Translations under genes and position numbers: made by a program | Shown: positions 1 through 8,307 of the stretch, piece after piece | Layout of the letters: every line of letters begins with the position of its first letter | Numbering within the stretch: position 1 is the stretch's first letter | The notes under the pieces: model-generated | Database searches by the model: none | Seen by the model: the letters and a program-made list of their open reading frames with translations, nothing else | What the model was told of the DNA's origin: nothing | Assembly: GCA_003222535.1 (NCBI GenBank) | Contig: QHWJ01000380.1 | Coordinates: 20,752-68,837 of the forward strand | From: Acidobacteriota bacterium | Lineage (GTDB): Bacteria; Acidobacteriota; Vicinamibacteria; Vicinamibacterales; CAVVIG01 | Length of the DNA stretch: 48,086 nt | Direction of reading: 5' to 3'

Positions 1-2
1 AT

Positions 3-893
3 CTGCAGGACGAGCCGATCGCCGACCCGGTCTGCGTCCCCCTGTTCTATGTCGCGAAGCTCGCCCGCGACAACGGCGTCACGGTATGCCAGTTGGGCGA
101 GGGCGCCGATGAGATGCTCATCGGTTACCCCAACTGGTTGCAGGCGCTCGAGCGGCAGCAAATGGACGACTGGCCGGTGCCGCGACTGCTGAAGCGCGCC
201 GCCTCGTCTGCCCTGGACCTGGCGGGATACGGCCACGCCTGGCAGACCGAATACCTGCGCCGGGGCGGAGCCGGACAGCCGCTCTTCTGGAGCGGCGCCG
301 AGGCGTTCTCGGAATGGGAGAAGCAGCAGCTGCTCTCGCCGCGCCTCAAACGCTCGCTTCGCGGGCTCACGTCGTGGAGTGCCATCGCGCCGATCCACGC
401 GCGATTCCGCGCGCGCGCCTGGGATCAGTCCCCGCTGTCGTGGATGAGTTATGTCGATCTGCATTTGCGCCTCCCCGAGCTGCTGCTCATGCGCGTCGAC
501 AAGATGACGATGGGCGTGGGGCTCGAAGGACGTGTGCCGTTTCTCGATCATCGGCTCGTGGCCCTGGCGATGAGCATTCCGTCGTCGCGCAAGGCCAGCG
601 GCGGACGGCTGAAGCATCTGCTGAAGATCGCTGTGCGCGGGCTGGTGCCGGACGCGCTGATCGACCGCCGCAAGCAGGGTTTCGGCGTGCCCGTTGACGA
701 GCTCTTTGAAGGGCGCCTGGCCACGCTCGCCCAGGTGCAACTCGATCGATTCTGCGACGAGACCGATCTGCTCGACCGCGGGGAGGTGAATCGGCTGATC
801 CAGAGCGGGCAGGGCTCGAAGATCTGGTATCTGCTGAACCTCGCCATGTGGTGGCGCGAGTACATCACGCGCGACGTGCCGGCGGCGGCGTGA
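3..893 (+). CDS. Asparagine synthase-type amidotransferase, C-terminal part (5' end outside window)
   Basis: The open frame runs from the first bases of the window, so the gene starts upstream and only the C-terminal synthetase domain is visible. In asparagine synthase family proteins this domain adenylates a carboxylate and passes ammonia to it. Seen here: the QLGEGADE motif near base 90 (the family's GDGGDE-like loop), then LRLPELLLMRVDKMTMG and EGRVPFLDHRLV, and a late RRKQGFGVPVDELF block. All are typical of Asn_synthase domains. The next gene begins inside its stop codon (TGATG at 891-895), so it heads a translationally coupled glycosyltransferase run. That context favours amidation of a cell-surface glycan over free asparagine synthesis, but this is inference. 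Whether an N-terminal glutaminase domain exists cannot be seen. Confidence 0.9.
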   Translation: MQDEPIADPVCVPLFYVAKLARDNGVTVCQLGEGADEMLIGYPNWLQALERQQMDDWPVPRLLKRAASSALDLAGYGHAWQTEYLRRGGAGQPLFWSGAEAFSEWEKQQLLSPRLKRSLRGLTSWSAIAPIHARFRARAWDQSPLSWMSYVDLHLRLPELLLMRVDKMTMGVGLEGRVPFLDHRLVALAMSIPSSRKASGGRLKHLLKIAVRGLVPDALIDRRKQGFGVPVDELFEGRLATLAQVQLDRFCDETDLLDRGEVNRLIQSGQGSKIWYLLNLAMWWREYITRDVPAAA

Positions 894-2491
894 TGGGACG
901 CCTGACCGTTCTTCGCCACGGCTCGAACCAGTGGCAGGTCTCGGGCGACGAGACGATCACCACAGTGGACCGGCTGAAAGACTGGCTGCGTCACGGCGCG
1001 CTCGAGTCACACCTGTTCCGCTACGACGAGGCACGGCTGCTGACGCACCGCCTGGAAAGCATCGGCCGGCCGCTCAAGCTCGGGCTGATGCTGCGCGTGC
1101 TGAGTCGCGGCCCCTGCTACGTGGAGGACGAGCGTGGCCATCGCCGGTTGCTGTCGATGCCCCTGCTGGCGCGGTGGGGCTGGCGGGCGCTCTGCGAGCC
1201 CCTTCAGAAACGGCCTCTGCTCGGGAGGATCGGACGCGAGGTCGGTGCGCTGGAACGCCGCTTCGCCGGCGGTCGCCGGCCCCGCCTCGATCTCCGTGCG
1301 AGTCCGCTGTATCTCAGAGCAGACATGGGCGTTGGGATCACAGCCGGCGGCTCGGTTGGGCATATCGCGGGCGTGCTCAATCATCTTGCCGAGTTCACAG
1401 GACCACCCGTGATGCTGACCACAGACGTTGTGCCGACGGTGGATCGCGGGATTGAGGTCCATTGTGTCACGCCGCTGGAGGCGTTCTGGGAGTACGCCGA
1501 GCTGCCGAGTTTCATGATCAACCGCGCGTTCGATCGCGAGCTGCCGAAGGTGGAGGGCCGTGAGCTTGCGTTCGTCTATGAGCGCTACAGCCTGAACAGC
1601 TTTACCGGTGCGCGCATCGCGGCCGAGCGCAACGTGCCGTTCGTCCTCGAATACAACGGCTCCGAAATCTGGATGAGCCTGCACTGGGGTAGTCCGCTCC
1701 AGAACCAGGCGCTATCCGAGCGCATCGAGATGCTGAATCTCGCGGCGGCCGACCTCGTGGTGGTCGTGAGCCGCGCCATGGAAGACGGGTTGGTCGCACA
1801 GGGGGTGCCGAGGGAAAAGATTCTGATGAATCCCAATGGAGTCGAACCCGATCGGTACTCCCCCGATATCGACGGCGCTCCCGTGCGCCGGCTGCTCGGC
1901 CTCGAGGGCAAGACCGTCGTCGGCTTCATCGGAACATTCGGGCACTGGCACGGCGCGGAAGTTCTGGTCCACGCGTTCGGACGTTTGATAGCGCGGCGTC
2001 CGGAGCTGCGGGCCCATGTTCGGCTGCTGATGATTGGTGACGGCGCACGTATGCCCGAAGTGCGGCAGGTGATGGTGCGCCACGGCATCGAAGACGTGAC
2101 GGTGCTGACCGGTCTGGTGGCTCAGGCTGACGGTCCGCGCTATCTGGCCGCCTGCGACATCCTGGCGTCGCCACACGTGCCCAATTCCGACGGCACGTCG
2201 TTCTTCGGATCGCCCACCAAGCTGTTCGAGTACATGGCCATGGGAAAGCCGATCGTCGCCTCCGATCTGGATCAGGTCGGCGACGTGCTCGAACACGGGC
2301 GCGCAGCGGTCATGGTCACGCCCGGCGACCCTGACTCGCTCGTCGGCGGCCTTGCCGCGCTGATTGACGATCCGTCGAGAGGCCAGGCGCTCGCCCGCGA
2401 GGCCCGGCGGCTCGTACTCCTTCGCCACACCTGGCGAGCGCACACCGCCTGCATCATCGAGCGCCTGACCGAACGGCTCGGCGCCCGATGA
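893..2491 (+). CDS. GT4-type glycosyltransferase
   Basis: A retaining glycosyltransferase (GT-B fold, family 4-like) of about 532 residues, predicted to transfer a sugar from a nucleotide donor during polysaccharide assembly at the cytoplasmic face. Seen: an unusually long N-terminal region of about 150 residues with no recognised motif, then FVLEYNGSEIWM, the linker-type GFIGTFGHWHG loop, and a donor-site block SPTKLFEYMAMGKPIVAS close to the C-terminus. The frame is also open to an upstream ATG at 848. I place the start at the ATG at 893 because it overlaps the previous stop (TGATG), like the other junctions in this operon. It overlaps the following gene by 4 bases (ATGA). Donor and acceptor are unknown. 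Confidence 0.9.
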   Translation: MGRLTVLRHGSNQWQVSGDETITTVDRLKDWLRHGALESHLFRYDEARLLTHRLESIGRPLKLGLMLRVLSRGPCYVEDERGHRRLLSMPLLARWGWRALCEPLQKRPLLGRIGREVGALERRFAGGRRPRLDLRASPLYLRADMGVGITAGGSVGHIAGVLNHLAEFTGPPVMLTTDVVPTVDRGIEVHCVTPLEAFWEYAELPSFMINRAFDRELPKVEGRELAFVYERYSLNSFTGARIAAERNVPFVLEYNGSEIWMSLHWGSPLQNQALSERIEMLNLAAADLVVVVSRAMEDGLVAQGVPREKILMNPNGVEPDRYSPDIDGAPVRRLLGLEGKTVVGFIGTFGHWHGAEVLVHAFGRLIARRPELRAHVRLLMIGDGARMPEVRQVMVRHGIEDVTVLTGLVAQADGPRYLAACDILASPHVPNSDGTSFFGSPTKLFEYMAMGKPIVASDLDQVGDVLEHGRAAVMVTPGDPDSLVGGLAALIDDPSRGQALAREARRLVLLRHTWRAHTACIIERLTERLGAR

Positions 2492-3738
2492 AGCAGCTGC
2501 TCGCGGTGTCGTGGGAAATGCCGCCGTTGTCAGGGCCCCGCGCCGTGCAGGTGACGCGGACGCTGCGGGAGCTCTCACGCCTGGGCTGGCGGTCGCGCGT
2601 CGTCTGCTTCGGTCCCCGCTCCACTCGATATAACCAGGATTACCACGTTCCGCCCGATGCCGACGGCGCCGTGCGGCTTCTACGGGTTCCGTCTCCGGAA
2701 GAGTGGCTCGTGTTCCGCGCGCTCTGGCGGATCTGTCCGGCGGCGAAACGGCTGCCGGATGAAAAGCGTGTGTGGATGCCCGTCGCGCTGCGCGCGGCGC
2801 GCCGGGCACTCGCGTCGGAGCCCGCTGATCTGCTCATGTCGTTCGCCCAGCCCTGGTCCGATCATCTGATCGGTTTGCGGCTGCACCGGGAAGCCGGGCT
2901 CCCGTGGGTCGCGCACTTCTCGGATCCGTGGGTCGACAGCCCCTACATCCAGGGTACGGCCTGGCAACGCCGCATCTGGTCCCGCATGGAACACGACGTC
3001 ATGGCCGCGGCCACGCGCATCGTGTTCATGAACAAGCAGACGGCAGACCGCGTCATGGCGAAGTATCCGGCCGAATTCAAACGGCGCGCCCGAGTCGTTC
3101 CTCAAGGTTTCGACGCGAGTCTGACTCCCGCCGTGCCCGGCGCGCGTCGGCCTGGCCCCTTGCACATCGTCTACACGGGGCGCTTCTATGCGGGCGTGCG
3201 GACCCCGGACGCGTTTCTGACGGCGCTGGCGATCCTCCATCGGCGCGCCCCGCTCGATGGGCGGCTGGCGGTCACGTTCGTCGGCGGGGCGATGGAGGCG
3301 TATCAACGCGCGTCGGCGCGGCTCGCCTTGAGCGCCATCGTCACATTCTGCGGCCGCCGCTCGCCGAACGAAGCGCTCGCCGTGGCCTCGACGGCCGACG
3401 TGCTTCTGGTCATCGACGCGCCGAGTGACGGTCCAAGCCTGTTTCTTCCCAGCAAGCTCGTTGACTACCTGCCGCTGCGCAAACCGATTCTCGGCCTCAC
3501 GCCGTCGGAAGGCGCCTCGGCCGAGCTGCTCGGCCGCCTCGGCTATCGCACGGTCGATCCGTCGGACGCCGAAGCCATCGCGCGCGAAGTCGATCGGTTG
3601 CTCCAGTCGCCGCAGCCCGACGTGCTGGAGGTGTCCGAGCGTCATGATGAAGTGTCGGGCGCCTACGACATTCGTGCGACCACCTGCGCCTTTGAAGCGG
3701 TGTTGCGAGAGGCCCTCGAGGCGAGGCAGTCGGCATGA
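2488..3738 (+). CDS. GT4-like glycosyltransferase
   Basis: A 416-residue GT-B glycosyltransferase, third in the coupled operon. The N-terminus has the acceptor-domain pattern LAVSWEMPPLSGPRAVQVTR, followed by VAHFSDPWVDSPY, VVPQGFD, then HIVYTGRFYAGVR at the start of the donor domain and FLPSKLVDYLPLRKPILGLTP at the nucleotide-sugar site. The classical E-x7-E pattern is degenerate here (SKLVDYL replaces it), which is common in the exopolysaccharide-type members. It starts at ATG 2488 inside the ATGA overlap with the preceding stop and ends in another ATGA overlap at 3735-3738. Product specificity cannot be read from the sequence. Confidence 0.9.
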   Translation: MKQLLAVSWEMPPLSGPRAVQVTRTLRELSRLGWRSRVVCFGPRSTRYNQDYHVPPDADGAVRLLRVPSPEEWLVFRALWRICPAAKRLPDEKRVWMPVALRAARRALASEPADLLMSFAQPWSDHLIGLRLHREAGLPWVAHFSDPWVDSPYIQGTAWQRRIWSRMEHDVMAAATRIVFMNKQTADRVMAKYPAEFKRRARVVPQGFDASLTPAVPGARRPGPLHIVYTGRFYAGVRTPDAFLTALAILHRRAPLDGRLAVTFVGGAMEAYQRASARLALSAIVTFCGRRSPNEALAVASTADVLLVIDAPSDGPSLFLPSKLVDYLPLRKPILGLTPSEGASAELLGRLGYRTVDPSDAEAIAREVDRLLQSPQPDVLEVSERHDEVSGAYDIRATTCAFEAVLREALEARQSA

Positions 3739-4946
3739 GCGAACATGCGCGGCAGCCGTCCGGCATCTTGATGGTGACCGGTGCATATTTTCCGGAGTTG
3801 AGCGGCGGCGGCCTGCAGTGCAAGGCGACGATTGATGCACTCCACGGAGCGCTCCGGTTCACTGTGCTGACGACCAGCACGGATGCGTCGCTGCCGGTGG
3901 TCAGCGAGGTCGACGGAACGCTGGTCTACCGCGCGAACGTCGACGTCACGAGCCGCTGGTCGAAGGCGAAGGCGGCGTGGGCGTTCCTCTGGTCCTTCCT
4001 CAAGCTGAGCGGCTCGTTTGATATCGTCCATCTGCACGGCTTCTCTCAGAAATCCACGCTGCTCGTGCTGCTCGCGAAGATGCTCGGCAAGTCGATCGTG
4101 CTGACGCTGCATACCGCCGGGCAGGACGAGCCTGCCGGGGTGCGGGCGCGTGGGCGTTTGGCGTACTGGGCGTACTCGCACGTTGATCTCTTCATGGCCG
4201 TCAGCCCGCCGCTCGCGGACCGGCTGGAGGACGCGGGTTTCAGTGCTTCGCGCGTGTGCCGCGGAACGAACGGCCTCGACATGGCGCGCTTTCATCCCGC
4301 CGAACCCGGTGAGCGGATCAGGCTGCGGCGGACATTGGCCCTGCCCGAAAGCGGTGCGCTGATTCTGTTCGTCGGGTTCTTCTCGCTCGACAAAGGAGCA
4401 CACGTGCTCTTCGAAGCCTGGCGGCGGATAGCGAACGGCGTGGGCGCCGGATCGTCACTGGTGTATGTCGGATCGACCAGGTCCCGGTACTATGAGATCG
4501 ATCCGGCGCTGGCGGACCGCATTCGCGACGCCGCCGGCCGCGAAGGCCTGGCAAACCGCATCGTCTTTGTCGAGGAGACGCGCGTTATCGATCAGTACTA
4601 TCGGGCGGCAGACGTGTTCGTGTTTCCGTCGCGCCGCGAGGCGTTCGGCATGGCGCTCGTCGAGGCCATGGCCTCGGGGCTGCCGTGCATCGCGTCGCGG
4701 CTGCCTGGTGTCACCGATGACATCGTGAAGGACGGCGAGACCGGGTTGCTGGTCGAACCCCACGACGCGAACGCGCTGGCGGCGGCTCTGGCGCGTGTGC
4801 TGACCGATTGCGCTTTTGCGAGTCGGCTCGGTCGGGCGGGCCGTCAGGCTGTCGACCCGCGCTTTGCCATCGAACGGACCGCGCACCTGACGCTGGACGC
4901 GTACCGACGCGTGTTGAACACGCCGACCCTGTCAGTCACGTCCTGA
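3735..4946 (+). CDS. GT4 glycosyltransferase
   Basis: A 403-residue canonical GT4 enzyme. Seen: an N-terminal MVTGAYFPELSGGG glycine-rich acceptor loop, DIVHLHGFSQKS, CRGTNGLDMARFHP between the two Rossmann lobes, ILFVGFFSLDKGAH, and a textbook donor motif in VFPSRREAFGMALVEAMASG (E-x7-E). It is coupled by 4-base overlap to the gene before. Its stop TGA at 4944-4946 shares its last base with the start of the gene after, so these enzymes are probably made in stoichiometric amounts for one glycan. Family assignment is secure; the sugar is not known. Confidence 0.92.
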   Translation: MSEHARQPSGILMVTGAYFPELSGGGLQCKATIDALHGALRFTVLTTSTDASLPVVSEVDGTLVYRANVDVTSRWSKAKAAWAFLWSFLKLSGSFDIVHLHGFSQKSTLLVLLAKMLGKSIVLTLHTAGQDEPAGVRARGRLAYWAYSHVDLFMAVSPPLADRLEDAGFSASRVCRGTNGLDMARFHPAEPGERIRLRRTLALPESGALILFVGFFSLDKGAHVLFEAWRRIANGVGAGSSLVYVGSTRSRYYEIDPALADRIRDAAGREGLANRIVFVEETRVIDQYYRAADVFVFPSRREAFGMALVEAMASGLPCIASRLPGVTDDIVKDGETGLLVEPHDANALAAALARVLTDCAFASRLGRAGRQAVDPRFAIERTAHLTLDAYRRVLNTPTLSVTS

Positions 4947-6790
4947 TGATGCAGCGCCGTTCAGACATTCTGTGCGTCTCGTCGATCGACTGGGATTTCA
5001 TCTGGCAGGGTCACCAGGAGATCATGTCGACGTTGGCGGCACAGGGACACCGGGTGCTCTTCATCGAGAACACGGGCGTCCGCCCGCCGAGCATGCGCGA
5101 CCTGCCGCGTGTGCGCCAGCGGCTGTCCAACTGGTGGCGGAGTACCAAAGGCTTCCGGCAGGTGAGCGACAACCTGTTCGTCTACTCGCCGCTCATCGTG
5201 CCGCTGCCGTACTCGCGACCAGCCCGATGGGTCAACCGCTCGCTGCTGCTCCGGAGCCTCCGCCGCTGGATGGCCGCCACCGGGTTCAACCGGCCGATCA
5301 CCTGGATGTTCCTGCCGACGCCGCTCGCGCGGGATCTCGTGACGCGTCTCGACAGCGAGTTGACCATCTACTACTGCATCGACGATTTCGCGTCGTCCTC
5401 GCCGGAGGCGAGACGCATCTCGGCGAGCGAAGAGCAGCTGTTCCGGGACGCGGACCTGATATTCGTCACCTCGGATCAGCTGCGCCAGCGCGCCGCCCGC
5501 TTCAGCAACCGGGTGCACCTGTTTCCGTTTGGCGTGAGCCTCGAGGGATTCGAGCGCGTCCGCGCGTCAGACGACCCGCTGCCGGCCGACATCGCGGCGA
5601 TTCCCAGGCCCATCGTGGGTTATGTCGGCGGGCTGCATCAGTGGGTGGATTGCGAGTTGCTGTGCGAGGTGGCCCAGCGCATGCCGGAGGCGTCGATCGT
5701 GCTCGTCGGGCCCGAGCAGGCCGACATGTCGGCCCTGCGCACGTTTCCGAACGTCCATCTGCTGGGCCAGAAGCCACACGCGGACGTGCCGCGCTACGTC
5801 AAAGCGTTCGATGTCGGCCTCGTGCCCTACCGGCTCAGCGAGTACACCGCCAACGTCTATCCGACCAAGCTGAACGAGTATCTGGCGATGGGCACTCCGG
5901 TCGTGGCGACCAATCTCGCGGAAATCCGTCGCTTCAACGCCGACCATGGGGACATCGTGTCGATCGCGGGCACTCCTGAGGGGTATGTTGCGGCGATTCG
6001 TCGTGCCCTGCGACCGTCTTCCGACGCTGAGGGCGCGCGAAAGATCAGCGTCGCTCGCACCAACAGCTGGAGCTCGCGCATCGCGGAGATGTCCAAGTTG
6101 ATTGAGACGGCAATCGCGACGAAGGGATCCTCCGACACCGGCTGGGAAGAGACGCTGCGCCGCACGTACCGGGCCACGCGGCGGCGCGCCGCCGAAATCG
6201 TCGTGGGTCTGGCCGCGGTCTACCTGCTGCTGTTTCAGACCTCGATCCTCTGGTGGTCTGCGGGGCCGCTGAAGCTGTCGTCGCCGCCGGTGCAGGCCGA
6301 CGCGATCGTCGTCTTTGCGGGCGGCGTCGGCGAGTCGGGGCAGGCCGGTGGCGGCTATCAGGAGCGCGTCAAGCAGGCGATCGACTTGTACAAGGCCGGC
6401 TACGCCAAGTATCTCGTCCTGTCGTCCGGGTATGTGTACTCGTTTCGTGAAGCCGAGGTCATGCGCGCCCTTGCGCTCGACAACGGCGTGCCTTCGTCTG
6501 CGATCGCACTCGAATTGAAAGCGAAGAGCACCTATGACAACGTGCGTTTCGTGAAGGAGATCCTCGATGACCACCGCTGGACGAAGATTCTGCTCGTGAG
6601 CTCGCCGTACCACATGCGGCGGGCGGTGATGACCTGGCATCGGGAGGCGCCGGCCATCACGGTCGTGCCGACGCCGCCTCCGCAAAGCCAGTTCTACGAT
6701 CACACGCGCGGCGCCACCCTCGAGCAGATTCGCGGCATCGTGTGGGAGTACTTGGCGATATTCGCGTACTGGCGCCGCGGCTGGCTATGA
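4946..6790 (+). CDS. Fusion: GT4-like glycosyltransferase plus membrane-anchored DUF218 (YdcF/SanA/ElyC) domain
   Basis: A 614-residue two-domain protein. Residues 1 to about 390 form a GT-B glycosyltransferase (RVLFIENTG at the N-terminus; VGYVGGLHQWVD near 225; PTKLNEYLAMGTPVVATNL near 307-324). A hydrophobic segment follows at about 416-437. Residues about 449-614 match the DUF218 family: ADAIVVFAGG, SGYVYSFREAEVM, KSTYDNVRF and VSSPYHMRRA. DUF218 proteins such as SanA and ElyC act in envelope polysaccharide or lipid-carrier homeostasis; the exact chemistry is unsettled. The frame is open upstream to 4808, but I choose ATG 4946 because it overlaps the previous stop and begins a GT-like N-terminus. 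The fusion links sugar transfer to a membrane-proximal DUF218 unit. A separate DUF218 gene lies at 21019-21813. Confidence 0.9.
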   Translation: MMQRRSDILCVSSIDWDFIWQGHQEIMSTLAAQGHRVLFIENTGVRPPSMRDLPRVRQRLSNWWRSTKGFRQVSDNLFVYSPLIVPLPYSRPARWVNRSLLLRSLRRWMAATGFNRPITWMFLPTPLARDLVTRLDSELTIYYCIDDFASSSPEARRISASEEQLFRDADLIFVTSDQLRQRAARFSNRVHLFPFGVSLEGFERVRASDDPLPADIAAIPRPIVGYVGGLHQWVDCELLCEVAQRMPEASIVLVGPEQADMSALRTFPNVHLLGQKPHADVPRYVKAFDVGLVPYRLSEYTANVYPTKLNEYLAMGTPVVATNLAEIRRFNADHGDIVSIAGTPEGYVAAIRRALRPSSDAEGARKISVARTNSWSSRIAEMSKLIETAIATKGSSDTGWEETLRRTYRATRRRAAEIVVGLAAVYLLLFQTSILWWSAGPLKLSSPPVQADAIVVFAGGVGESGQAGGGYQERVKQAIDLYKAGYAKYLVLSSGYVYSFREAEVMRALALDNGVPSSAIALELKAKSTYDNVRFVKEILDDHRWTKILLVSSPYHMRRAVMTWHREAPAITVVPTPPPQSQFYDHTRGATLEQIRGIVWEYLAIFAYWRRGWL

Positions 6791-6810
6791 GGCGGGCCGC
6801 TCCAAACCTT

Positions 6811-7100
6811 TCACCTTTCATAAATCGCGAACGACGCCGTGTTATCCGGTTCCTTCACGACATCGACTTTGCGCAATTGACCTGTCTTCGTCAAGGTCTC
6901 AACCGTGGCTTCACCGACCCTGCTCAACAGAATGCTGCGCGCCGGCATCGTTTGCACCAACAGCTTCGCCGCTTCAAAATATGTCGTGCGCTGTAGAAGA
7001 TCCTCTCGACCATCACCAGTTGCCGGCTTGCATAGATCTCTCCAACCAGGACAACCCCTAGTGCGGAATCTGCAGTCAACTGATCCTCGAGTTGGTGGCC
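6811..7100 (-). pseudogene. Decayed C-terminus of an unidentified protein
   Basis: Between the DUF218 fusion and the SGNH gene, two minus-strand frames read like protein but join only through a shift. The upstream piece contains LTADSALGVVLVGEIYASRQ and LVMVERIF (about 7079-6985). The downstream piece contains YFEAAKLLVQTMPARSILLS and ends DNTASFAIYER before a TGA at 6811. The shift lies near 6985. I do not recognise the family; the ending is loosely like those of membrane glycosyltransferases. Neither frame has a plausible start, so this is a fragment and not a gene. Confidence 0.45.
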
Positions 7101-7131
7101 ACGAAGCCGCCCGGCGTTCGCGCCTGACGTG

Positions 7132-8307
7132 ATGTCCATTCGCGGTCGGAAAGTGCTCACCATCACGGTGCCCATCCTGATCGTCACCGCACTCGCGCTT
7201 GGGGCGGGCGTGGAGGCATGGGTGCGCTGGCGGTGGGATCCGCTCAAAGGTTCGCCCGGCTTTTTCCAGTCGGATCCGATGCGCCGACAACGCCTCGCCC
7301 CTGGCTACACCGGCTGGTTCGCCGGCGTCCCGGTCCACATCAACAGCCTGGGCTTCCGGGACGACCGCGAATACTCGCTCGAGAAGGGCCCGTCCACGTT
7401 CCGGATTCTCGTGCTCGGAGATTCCGTCACCTTCGGGCACGGCTCTGTGGCGGAGCACACATATCCGTTTCTCTTCGAGCAAAAGTTGAAGGCCTGGCGG
7501 CCGGACGTCGATTGGCAGGTCTGGAACCTGGCCGTGCCCGGCTACAACACCAGCCAGGAGCTCGCGCACCTGCTGCAGGTTGGCCCCGTTTACAAACCGG
7601 ACCTCGTGATCATCGGATTCTTCGACAACGACCTGATCGAGAACTATGACGTCGAACCTTCAGGTCGCATTCAAAGCGCCGTCGCCTATCTCAAGTCGTT
7701 CCTGCGGCGGTACCTGTACTCGGTTGAGCTGTACCGCCGTGTGTACCTCACGCTGGCGTGGAAGCTGGCCGGGACCGACGAGTATCACAAACGCGTCGAA
7801 CACCTGGCCGTCGAAGACGAACTGCTGGCGAACATGCGTCAGGTGAACGGTCTCAACGAGCAGCAGCTCACGCCGGTGGACCGGTTCACGGACGATCAGG
7901 TGCAGACCATGGTCTGCGTTGGTGGGCAGAAGCCGAACCCCACGGTGATTGACAGCCTGCAGCGCGACAGCGGCTTCGCACCGTGGCTGCGTGCGGTGCG
8001 TCGCCTCCAGGCCTTGAACCGGTCGGGCGCGTACCGCCTGGTGTTCTTTCTGAACATCACGCCGCCCGTCTGCCCGAACACCGACACGTTTTATGACGGC
8101 GGAACGGCGGCCATCAACCGCTTCTTTCTGAACACCTTCTCCGACGGCGTGCCGACCGTCAGCACCTACGATGAGCTGCGGCATCGCCGTCCATCTCAGA
8201 TGCCGAACGCGTGCTGCCACGCCATCGGCAACACTAATCTCGTGAAGGCCGAGGTCCTGTTCGACTTCCTGCGCGATCGAGTGCTGCCAGCAGCGTCAGG
8301 GCGATGA
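7132..8307 (+). CDS. Membrane-anchored SGNH/GDSL hydrolase-like protein
   Basis: A 391-residue protein with an N-terminal hydrophobic segment (about residues 8-30) and an extracytoplasmic SGNH hydrolase-like domain. Seen: block I GDSVTFGHG with the nucleophile Ser, a GYNT block, GFFDND resembling the block III Gly/Asn region, and a late CCHAIGN segment that could supply the catalytic His. The canonical D-x-x-H spacing is not clear, so activity is uncertain. SGNH proteins in polysaccharide loci often act as O-acetyl transferases or esterases, and that role is inferred from context. A GTG lies directly upstream at 7129; ATG 7132 is my choice and no strong ribosome site separates them. Its 3' end overlaps the convergent gene by 74 bases. 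Confidence 0.85.
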   Translation: MSIRGRKVLTITVPILIVTALALGAGVEAWVRWRWDPLKGSPGFFQSDPMRRQRLAPGYTGWFAGVPVHINSLGFRDDREYSLEKGPSTFRILVLGDSVTFGHGSVAEHTYPFLFEQKLKAWRPDVDWQVWNLAVPGYNTSQELAHLLQVGPVYKPDLVIIGFFDNDLIENYDVEPSGRIQSAVAYLKSFLRRYLYSVELYRRVYLTLAWKLAGTDEYHKRVEHLAVEDELLANMRQVNGLNEQQLTPVDRFTDDQVQTMVCVGGQKPNPTVIDSLQRDSGFAPWLRAVRRLQALNRSGAYRLVFFLNITPPVCPNTDTFYDGGTAAINRFFLNTFSDGVPTVSTYDELRHRRPSQMPNACCHAIGNTNLVKAEVLFDFLRDRVLPAASGR

